IMG/VR virus record: IMGVR_UViG_3300031951_009668
Span: 1 to 31,917 of that record
Length of the DNA: 31,917 nucleotides
Strand: one strand, 5' to 3'
Origin: a virus
The position numbers and the translations under genes were made by a program. Of this stretch, positions 15,807 to 21,136 are shown in pieces. Numbering within the stretch: position 1 is the stretch's first letter; every line of letters starts with the position of its first letter. The notes below the pieces were generated by a model. It searched no databases. It was not told the DNA's origin and saw only the letters and a list, made by a program, of their open reading frames with translations.

Positions 15807-16153
15807 TGAGATACCTTTTAACGATATTATTTTTAATTTCAATATGGGGATGTAGAAAATTAGATGTAGTCCCAACCCCACCACCTGCTCCATCTGATAT
15901 ATTCTCTGTTAAAGAAACATCTATTGGAAATGGTGAACAAATCAAGTTCAATCTAAAGACCGAAGGGGTCTATACACTTACTTTATTTGATTCAGTTGGC
16001 CAGCAAGTTGTGGCCCGAGAAAGAATAATTGGAAAAACTGGATTAAATACACTAAAACTTTATACTAAATCACTACCTATTAAATATTTATATCTGACCT
16101 TAGAGGACCAGAATAGTGTTGAAGTAGGTAAAACGTTACTGATAATTAATTAA
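15806..16153 (+). CDS. Lipoprotein with sorting-domain-like beta fold (copy 1)
   Basis: The 115-residue protein has an SPII signal ending WGC, followed by RKLDVVPTPPPAP. The mature domain (YTLTLFDSVGQQVVARERIIGKTGLNTLKLYT) resembles the C-terminal beta-sandwich that targets cargo to the Bacteroidota type IX secretion system, but here it is nearly the whole protein. The next gene encodes a paralogue with the same layout, so the pair arose by tandem duplication. It is coupled to the lectin gene by a TAATG overlap, which suggests that it anchors or assists that protein at the outer membrane. Confidence 0.65.
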   Translation: MRYLLTILFLISIWGCRKLDVVPTPPPAPSDIFSVKETSIGNGEQIKFNLKTEGVYTLTLFDSVGQQVVARERIIGKTGLNTLKLYTKSLPIKYLYLTLEDQNSVEVGKTLLIIN

Positions 16154-16166
16154 AAACAAACAAAAA

Positions 16167-16541
16167 ATGAAAAAATTATTATTAGTATTGTTTGGAGCAC
16201 TATTAATTGTTGGCTGTAGAAAATTAGATATTTATCCACAACCACCAGTTGTAAATCCAAATGAGGAACTAAAAATGGCAGCGGCTTCTGGTTTGAAACT
16301 ACAATCAGTATTCGTAACTTCAGAAGTGGCTATTAACGTAAAGTTAGAAGCTGGACAAAACGTAACAATTAAAATCTTTGATATTGCAAATAGAGTAGTA
16401 TCTAAAGAAACAATGTACGCAAACACCGGTGATAATATATTAAAGGTTTATACTAATGCATTTCCAGCATCAGCATATAGAATAGCTCTATACGATGCAA
16501 ATGGTAAAATGTTAGGTATTACCGATTTTAATAAGTTATAA
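16167..16541 (+). CDS. Lipoprotein with sorting-domain-like beta fold (copy 2)
   Basis: The 124-residue paralogue of the preceding gene has an SPII signal ending VGC and the same RKLD-x-x-P-x-PP motif directly after it. The beta domain reads TIKIFDIANRVVSKE, then TGDNILKVYTNAFPASAYRIALYDANGK. Compared with copy 1 it has a slightly longer linker (NPNEELKMAAASGLK). An ATATTTATA sequence occurs 75 nt upstream inside copy 1, too far away to claim as its promoter. Function is unknown; it is probably located in the outer membrane. Confidence 0.65.
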   Translation: MKKLLLVLFGALLIVGCRKLDIYPQPPVVNPNEELKMAAASGLKLQSVFVTSEVAINVKLEAGQNVTIKIFDIANRVVSKETMYANTGDNILKVYTNAFPASAYRIALYDANGKMLGITDFNKL

Positions 16542-16568
16542 AATTTGTAACAATAAAATAAAAACAAA

Positions 16569-16886
16569 ATGTCAGAAGAAGTAGAAAGCACAAATGATGG
16601 TACTTGGTCTGGTTTGAAGAAAACAATAATCGGTGTTGCAACAACAGCGGTTATGGGCTTAGGTACTTGGGGTGTAACAAAAATCACAGGCGGTGGAGAT
16701 GAAGCAGCTCCTGCACCTGCAGCAGCACCCGTAATCAACATCACAAATTCTAACCAGCAATCTCAATCAGCAGGTGGAACAACTAAAATCATTGAAAGAG
16801 AAAAAGTTGTAGAAAAACCAGCTGCAGCTCCAGCACCTAAAAAGAAAGATGGTGATGAGTTCAAAGAGAAACCAGCTGAGTGGTAA
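16569..16886 (+). CDS. Single-pass membrane protein with Ala/Pro-rich tail
   Basis: The 105-residue product has a soluble acidic start, a moderately hydrophobic segment at about residues 16-40 (TIIGVATTAVMGLGTWGV) and a Pro/Ala-rich linker. A polar stretch with INITNSNQQSQSAGG and a lysine/glutamate-rich end follow. It was not recognised. It begins a run of four small membrane proteins up to 17962 that may be lysis or envelope proteins. Confidence 0.55.
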   Translation: MSEEVESTNDGTWSGLKKTIIGVATTAVMGLGTWGVTKITGGGDEAAPAPAAAPVINITNSNQQSQSAGGTTKIIEREKVVEKPAAAPAPKKKDGDEFKEKPAEW

Positions 16887-16889
16887 TAT

Positions 16890-16994
16890 ATGGGATATAA
16901 AATTGGGGTTACATTATTTTTCATAGCCTTCTTATTATGGGCTATGAATCATGCAAATAACGAAAGAATACGAAAAGAAAATGGCAGAGAATAA
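16890..16994 (+). CDS. Micro-membrane protein, 34 aa
   Basis: An ATG 3 nt after the previous stop opens a 34-codon frame, MGYKIGVTLFFIAFLLWAMN and then a polar, basic end. The hydrophobic stretch of about 16 residues can span or insert in a membrane. It overlaps the next gene by 14 nt if that gene starts at 16981. Its position between two membrane protein genes without a gap argues that it is translated. A holin- or spanin-like accessory role is only a guess. Confidence 0.45.
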   Translation: MGYKIGVTLFFIAFLLWAMNHANNERIRKENGRE

Positions 16995-17652
16995 TCAACA
17001 ACCACCAAGCGGCTTTAAGGACCTTCTTAATTCAATGATGAAAAGAAGATGGTGGATTACCGCATTGGTATTAGGTGGGTTTATGTTTATAATGGCAGGA
17101 ATGTTCGGGGCTATATTTATGAAATCCGAAATTGCAGGTGAATGGAAAGAACTTCTTTTATTATTATTAGGTGCTTTCATTGGTAGTTATGGTAAAATCA
17201 TAGATTACTGGTTTAGTGATACCGATAAAGATAAGATGTTAGTTCAGAAAATGGATGAGGAAGATGGAACTTCACTTTCACATACAAACGATATGAAGGA
17301 AAGTAACAAACCTACAACTCCACTTATTCCAGATGCATTTGTCCAAGCTGCAAATCATGCACATGAAATCAATCTAATAGAAGCTAACAAACCAAAAGAA
17401 GAAAAAGTTGAATCACAAATTACAGACGCTGTAACCGCTCCAACTCCAAAAGCAGGTAGAACTGGTGTAGAAGTTGATGAAGATGGTGATGGTGTAATGG
17501 ATGGTATTGACTTTGATGGTGATGGTAAGATTGATGTTTATTTCGCACATAGACAGTGTGAACACATTTGGGGTGATAAAGATGGTGATGGTGATGAAGA
17601 ATGTTTGAAATGTGGAAAGATAAAAGACGAAGATGCTGAACAAGCAGGGTAA
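16981..17652 (+). CDS. Two-pass membrane protein with tandem calcium loops and Cys motif
   Basis: The ATG at 16981 (MAENNQQPPSGFKDLL, 223 residues) is preferred; an in-frame ATG at 16951 would overlap the micro-ORF more. Two transmembrane segments lie at about residues 22-45 (ITALVLGGFMFIMAGMF) and 54-72 (ELLLLLLGAFIGSYGKII). After a charged linker come tandem calcium loops (DEDGDGVMDGIDFDGDG) near residue 175. A Cys/His cluster with C-x-H-x-W and a later ECLKCGK, which could bind zinc, follows, with another DKDGDGDE loop inside it. The calcium-loop pair is nearly the same as in the protein at 4030. Confidence 0.6.
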   Translation: MAENNQQPPSGFKDLLNSMMKRRWWITALVLGGFMFIMAGMFGAIFMKSEIAGEWKELLLLLLGAFIGSYGKIIDYWFSDTDKDKMLVQKMDEEDGTSLSHTNDMKESNKPTTPLIPDAFVQAANHAHEINLIEANKPKEEKVESQITDAVTAPTPKAGRTGVEVDEDGDGVMDGIDFDGDGKIDVYFAHRQCEHIWGDKDGDGDEECLKCGKIKDEDAEQAG

Positions 17653-17701
17653 TATAAATCAGTTACGCATAGGTTACATTAATAAACTAAATAAGTAAAC
17701 T

Positions 17702-17962
17702 ATGGGATGGTTAAAAGAACTATTCAGCGATGACAATCACATCAATGAAAAATCAGTAGTAGGTTTCGGTGCATTCATAATGATGGTTATTACTCTTTCA
17801 GTTGATATTATCACTGGTGTAATGGGTAAAGAAATGCCAATCCACGAATTTGTATTTGATGGATTTATGGTAATCACATTGGGAGCATTCGGTATCGCTT
17901 CAGTTGATAAATTCATCAACGCTAAGAAGGGAAAGAAAGTTGAAGAAGAAGAATTAGGATAA
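17702..17962 (+). CDS. Holin-like small membrane protein
   Basis: The 86-residue product has a short amphipathic start and two hydrophobic helices (about residues 17-38, FGAFIMMVITLSVDIITGVM, and 50-70, FMVITLGAFGIASVD). A lysine/glutamate-rich cytoplasmic tail follows. Size, topology and the short glycine-containing loop fit several phage holin families, which form lethal inner-membrane holes at lysis. No endolysin gene is adjacent, so the assignment stays tentative. It is followed directly by a terminator. Confidence 0.5.
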   Translation: MGWLKELFSDDNHINEKSVVGFGAFIMMVITLSVDIITGVMGKEMPIHEFVFDGFMVITLGAFGIASVDKFINAKKGKKVEEEELG

Positions 17963-17965
17963 TAT

Positions 17966-17994
17966 AAAGGGAGAACATAGTTTCTCCCTTTTTT
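17966..17994 (+). terminator. Rho-independent terminator, copy A
   Basis: AAGGGAGAA (17967-17975) pairs with TTCTCCCTT (17982-17990) around a 6-nt loop, then T6. It is nearly identical to the terminator at 19423, and both run into ATATTTATA. Confidence 0.9.
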
Positions 17995-18003
17995 ATATTT
18001 ATA
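17995..18003 (+). promoter_or_regulatory. Candidate late-promoter element ATATTTATA
   Basis: The exact motif begins at the end of the terminator T run and lies 14 nt before the ATG at 18018. Confidence 0.6.
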
Positions 18004-18017
18004 CTAAATAAAATGTT

Positions 18018-18221
18018 ATGGCACTACCTTGTCCCGCTTGCAAACAACCTTTGGGATTAACTTTAGAATTTATATTCAAACATCCAGTTTCAGCCTGTCC
18101 ACATTGTGAGACAGTTTTGGATTTTACAGTTAATGATGAAATAAAGGAAAAATATAAGGAAGCACTTGTTGAAATAGAAAAAATCAAAAAAGAGTACCAA
18201 GGAGTAGTAAAATTTGGATAA
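18018..18221 (+). CDS. Zinc-ribbon protein
   Basis: The 67-residue protein has two CPxC-type knuckles, CPACKQ near residue 5 and CPHCET near residue 28, with the spacing of a small zinc ribbon. A charged helical tail follows. Such proteins bind nucleic acid or protein partners. It is followed closely by the DUF2589-type pair, and the three may form one functional unit. An ATG five bases upstream is out of frame. Confidence 0.65.
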   Translation: MALPCPACKQPLGLTLEFIFKHPVSACPHCETVLDFTVNDEIKEKYKEALVEIEKIKKEYQGVVKFG

Positions 18222-18245
18222 TTGGGGTGTTTTATACTTTTTGGG

Positions 18246-18254
18246 ATATTTATG
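18246..18254 (+). promoter_or_regulatory. Possible late-promoter variant ATATTTATG
   Basis: This one-base variant lies 41 nt before the ATG at 18296 in a short intergenic gap. The same 9-mer also occurs inside a coding region near 17113, so it is weak. Confidence 0.3.
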
Positions 18255-18295
18255 TTCAAACAAGTTACAAAAATTAATTATAAAAACTTAAATTT

Positions 18296-18910
18296 ATGGC
18301 AGGTATCGCAGACCAATTCGCAGGTCTTCCTATTGAAGATTTGATTGTTTCACCTATTGTTGGTATGGCAAAAGGTCAAGCAAAATTAAACGAAGTAACT
18401 TGGAAATATATTTCTGAAGTAGCATTCGTAACGGACGAGAAAACTAAAAAAACTAAAGCACGTGCTTTAGATGTTGAAATGAACAGAGTTGTAACCGATG
18501 GTGCAACAGGTGAACAAAAACTACAAAAAATTTATAGTAAAGTTCCTATGTTACCATTAGTACCACTTCCTTCATTAGCAATTACTTCAGCAGATATTGA
18601 ATTTGCTATGGAAGTAAAAACTTCAGAGACAGAAAAAAGTGATGTAAAAACTGAAAGCAGTGTTGAAGTATCAGCTGGTGGTAGATTTTGGGGTATGAGC
18701 TGGAATGCAAAAATTTCTGGTAAAGTAGCTACAAACAAAGAGAACACTAGAAGCACTGACAACTCAGCTAAATACAATGTAAAAGTACACGCTGAACAAT
18801 TACCAGCAACTGAAGGTATGTTGAAATTATCAGATTACCTAACTCAAATGTTAGAACCATCTTTAATTCCACTTACTGAAGACCCAGCAACTGGTGGTGG
18901 TAAGAAGTAA
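18296..18910 (+). CDS. DUF2589-type protein
   Basis: The 204-residue protein shows features I associate with DUF2589. It begins with a helical LIVSPIVGMAKGQAKLNEVTWKYI segment. The signature VPMLPLVPLPSLAI (about residues 83-96) is followed by ITSADIEFAMEV. A variable Ser/Lys-rich stretch comes next, and then a final strand KYNVKVHAEQLPATEGMLKL with a helix. The family is found in bacteria and some phages and has no established function known to me. The next gene encodes a shorter, related partner. Confidence 0.65.
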   Translation: MAGIADQFAGLPIEDLIVSPIVGMAKGQAKLNEVTWKYISEVAFVTDEKTKKTKARALDVEMNRVVTDGATGEQKLQKIYSKVPMLPLVPLPSLAITSADIEFAMEVKTSETEKSDVKTESSVEVSAGGRFWGMSWNAKISGKVATNKENTRSTDNSAKYNVKVHAEQLPATEGMLKLSDYLTQMLEPSLIPLTEDPATGGGKK

Positions 18911-18938
18911 TAGATAAAAATAAAATAAAGGTTATATT

Positions 18939-19415
18939 ATGGCAAGATTAAATGTAGAGGAACTTGTTGGCGGTCTCTTAGAGGCCGCCATGGTTTCTCA
19001 AGGTATAAGTGAAAGACAGCATATTAATGCTATCCGAAACTATTTCAATGAAGATGGTACACCCAAAACCACTACCTTTAATATAGGTGGTAAGGATTTG
19101 GTTGTACCTCTTTATATTTTGGCGGACCATTCATCTATTGGATTGGATGAGCTAGATATTGAGTTTACTTGTAGACTTATATTTGGTGACGAAGAAAAAG
19201 AAGTATCCAGTCTTAAAAAATCTCTATTAGGTTTATTTAAGAAAAAAGGATACGAACACAATATCAAAGGTATTGAAGTTGATTCAGGTTACAATCCAAC
19301 TGAAGCTGGTATGGCTAAAATAAAGGTTAAGTTTAAGGCTGATGAAAAGCCCGAAGCTGTAAGTAGATTGATTGATGAATATATCAAAAATCTTGAAGAC
19401 CCAAATGTAAAGTAA
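18939..19415 (+). CDS. DUF2589-like partner protein
   Basis: The 158-residue protein has an N-terminal helical segment (VEELVGGLLEAAMVSQGISERQ). A VVPLYILADHSSIGLDELDIEFTCRLIF element follows, in the same order as the signature of the preceding protein (proline strand, then a xxDIEF strand). It ends with a beta strand and an amphipathic helix (EAVSRLIDEYIKNL). The shared order suggests a related fold and a hetero-oligomer with the upstream product. The leader TAAAGGTTATATT before the ATG resembles the one at 10374. A terminator follows. Confidence 0.55.
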   Translation: MARLNVEELVGGLLEAAMVSQGISERQHINAIRNYFNEDGTPKTTTFNIGGKDLVVPLYILADHSSIGLDELDIEFTCRLIFGDEEKEVSSLKKSLLGLFKKKGYEHNIKGIEVDSGYNPTEAGMAKIKVKFKADEKPEAVSRLIDEYIKNLEDPNVK

Positions 19416-19422
19416 ATAAATT

Positions 19423-19451
19423 AAGGGAGAACATCGTTTCTCCCTTTTTTT
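19423..19451 (+). terminator. Rho-independent terminator, copy B
   Basis: AAGGGAGAA (19423-19431) pairs with TTCTCCCTT (19438-19446), then T7. It differs from copy A at 17966 mainly by one loop base. Confidence 0.9.
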
Positions 19452-19460
19452 ATATTTATA
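19452..19460 (+). promoter_or_regulatory. Candidate late-promoter element ATATTTATA
   Basis: The exact motif follows the terminator T run directly and lies 15 nt before the ATG at 19476. Confidence 0.6.
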
Positions 19461-19475
19461 AGAAATTATCTATGT

Positions 19476-20204
19476 ATGAAAAAATTATTCGTATTATTAA
19501 GTATATTGTTGATTACGAGTGGTGTGGGTGTCCTACATGCTCAAACAATAGGAAAAACTAAAACTGAAGATTTCAAAGCAGATTTTGAAAAGAAAAAAGA
19601 TATATCTGCATATTTGGATTATGAAGGTCCAAAGAAAAATATCCAAATCCTTAAATGTGGTATTGGTGAAGAAGTGTACGAAATGTACCCTGAATTAAAA
19701 GAAAAGAGAGTAGGATTGGGTGTTGCAAATATCGTATTAGAATATTTGGATAACCTTAATCGTTTTGAATTTACCGAAGATAAGACTGAAATTAAAAATA
19801 GAATGGTGCAACAATTCAAAGCATCAAACGCTGGTATTTCCGAAAACAAAATTGAAGGTAGAGGAAAGATTAAATTGGCACATTACTTTGTAGAGATTGA
19901 AGTATATGATTATTCAGTATCAGAAGATGAAACTATTAACTTAAAAGATGGTATCAAAGATAACTTAGTAACTCGTTTAGGTTTACAGGTTAGATTTACA
20001 AATGCTGAGAATGGTTCAATCATCGCAGCATCTGGTTTGGGTGAAGCTAAAACAAATAGAGAACTTACTTTACTTTCTGATGCAACTGTGGACCCAATTA
20101 AATTCAACCAATCTACAATTAGTATTTCAACTAAGAAAGCATTGGATATAGCTTGTGCAAACATTTTGGACAAGATGATTAAAAAGGGTGTATTTGAAAA
20201 ATAA
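19476..20204 (+). CDS. CsgG-like exported protein
   Basis: The 242-residue product has a type I signal peptide (LFVLLSILLITSGVGVLHA, cut before QTIG) and no lipobox. The mature domain contains RVGLGVANIVLEYLDNLNRFEFTED, which corresponds to the CsgG-family helix followed by the strand before the variable region. The end FNQSTISISTKKALDIACANILDKMI matches the family's C-terminal helix. CsgG is the outer-membrane export channel of curli; related proteins occur in cyanophage and other marine phage genomes. The length is slightly below E. coli CsgG, and the missing acylated Cys makes a classical pore uncertain. Its stop overlaps the start at 20204. Confidence 0.65.
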   Translation: MKKLFVLLSILLITSGVGVLHAQTIGKTKTEDFKADFEKKKDISAYLDYEGPKKNIQILKCGIGEEVYEMYPELKEKRVGLGVANIVLEYLDNLNRFEFTEDKTEIKNRMVQQFKASNAGISENKIEGRGKIKLAHYFVEIEVYDYSVSEDETINLKDGIKDNLVTRLGLQVRFTNAENGSIIAASGLGEAKTNRELTLLSDATVDPIKFNQSTISISTKKALDIACANILDKMIKKGVFEK

Positions 20205-20446
20205 TGATTAGCTTAAAAACTATATTATCAGAATCAACCAAAACCGAATATATTGTTTGGGGTATTCCTCCTGGTAAAAGAGATGAGGAAATTTTATACA
20301 CAAAAGCTAAATCAAGTGGTGAAGCTAAAAAAGTAATAGATATATTAACACAAAAGCATGGATGTAAAAAGTGTAGAGTTCAGGTCTTAAATTTATCGCA
20401 AGATACCGATTTCTCACAAGAATTTGGAAACACTGTAAAACGTTAA
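20204..20446 (+). CDS. Leader-bearing small protein 1
   Basis: The 80-residue protein begins MISLKTILSE, the shared leader, ending in the I-x-E type cleavage site. The rest (YIVWGIPPGKRDEEILYTKA, then a Cys pair in HGCKKCRVQVLNL) resembles a small phage protein of unknown function with a beta-alpha-beta feel. It overlaps the CsgG-like gene by TAATG. By analogy with T4 internal head proteins it may be packaged in the capsid and lose the first 10 residues. Confidence 0.6.
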   Translation: MISLKTILSESTKTEYIVWGIPPGKRDEEILYTKAKSSGEAKKVIDILTQKHGCKKCRVQVLNLSQDTDFSQEFGNTVKR

Positions 20447-20449
20447 GAT

Positions 20450-20572
20450 ATGGCAAAAGCAAAACCAAAACCAGTACCTATGAGAAGTAGGAGAAGCGGT
20501 TTGAAAAAAATGAAGTTAATTAAACAAAATTTAGAAGTATTAAAAAGATTAGAGAATGATAAAGTTAAGTAA
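20450..20572 (+). CDS. Small basic peptide, 40 aa
   Basis: The short frame from the ATG at 20450 encodes MAKAKPKPVPMRSRRSGLKK and a helical, basic second half. It starts 3 nt after the previous stop and overlaps the next start by 17 nt, so packing supports it. The composition (Lys/Arg/Pro-rich, no acidic residue in the first 30) suggests DNA or RNA binding. It has no leader of the shared type. Confidence 0.5.
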   Translation: MAKAKPKPVPMRSRRSGLKKMKLIKQNLEVLKRLENDKVK

Positions 20573-21047
20573 TATACTAAAAGAAAACTACTCTCATATC
20601 AGATATTTAGTATCTGACCTTAAGAATCTATACTATGAAGTTAATGATAAAAAGTTAAAACAAATAATATTGGATTTAATTCCTTCAGGAACACAATACA
20701 CATATACTCCACAAAAATCAGATTTTTATATTAAAAAATTTAATGAGTTAGAAACATTAAGTAAAAAAGTATTAAAACCAAACAACCCAGCTCTTAAAAC
20801 AATACAAAAAGTAGTTAAGGGTGGTATGGATTTTTGGAATCAGAAAGAGAATATCAAAGAAATAGAAGTAGGACAGGGACACGAAAACGATAGAGATATG
20901 GTTGTGGGTGTTGCTGAAATTATTCGTATGGTAGATGATATGAACAATAGAAAGGAAATAGCAGATGCTATGTTAAGAAAGTTCAAATCAGAAGATGTAA
21001 TACACAATGCAAAGGAGTTCCTAACATTATGTGGAATTTCTTCATAA
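20556..21047 (+). CDS. Leader-bearing protein 2
   Basis: The 163-residue product begins MIKLSNILKE (shared leader, I-L-K-E). The remainder is helical and highly charged: LVSDLKNLYYEV, a serine/threonine loop, GGMDFWNQKENIKEIEVG, then GVAEIIRMVDDM. No enzyme motif was recognised. It is separated from the TonB receptor gene by about 70 nt that hold the long hairpin at 21074-21136. Confidence 0.55.
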   Translation: MIKLSNILKENYSHIRYLVSDLKNLYYEVNDKKLKQIILDLIPSGTQYTYTPQKSDFYIKKFNELETLSKKVLKPNNPALKTIQKVVKGGMDFWNQKENIKEIEVGQGHENDRDMVVGVAEIIRMVDDMNNRKEIADAMLRKFKSEDVIHNAKEFLTLCGISS

Positions 21048-21073
21048 TTTCTTAATATTAAAATAACCAATTT

Positions 21074-21136
21074 AGAGAAACGCTTTCATAGTTATTGGGG
21101 AACTAACCTAAAATAACTTTATGAGAGCGTTTCTTT
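21074..21136 (+). promoter_or_regulatory. Long hairpin sequestering the TonB-receptor start codon
   Basis: The arm 21076-21090 pairs with 21120-21134 (15 bp with one G-U). After a 2-nt bulge, GTTATT (21091-21096) pairs with AATAAC (21112-21117), around a 15-nt loop. The ATG at 21121-21123 is inside the 3' arm. T-rich sequence follows, so it could also terminate or attenuate transcription. Confidence 0.65.

Noticed and set aside
17113-17121. ATATTTATG as a promoter inside the gene at 16981
   Set aside because: It is within a transmembrane coding segment, has no start nearby and differs from the motif by one base, so it is taken as chance.
21061-21120. Cobalamin or other known riboswitch before the TonB receptor
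   Set aside because: The upstream interval is only about 70 nt and is explained by one simple hairpin; no conserved riboswitch core was seen.
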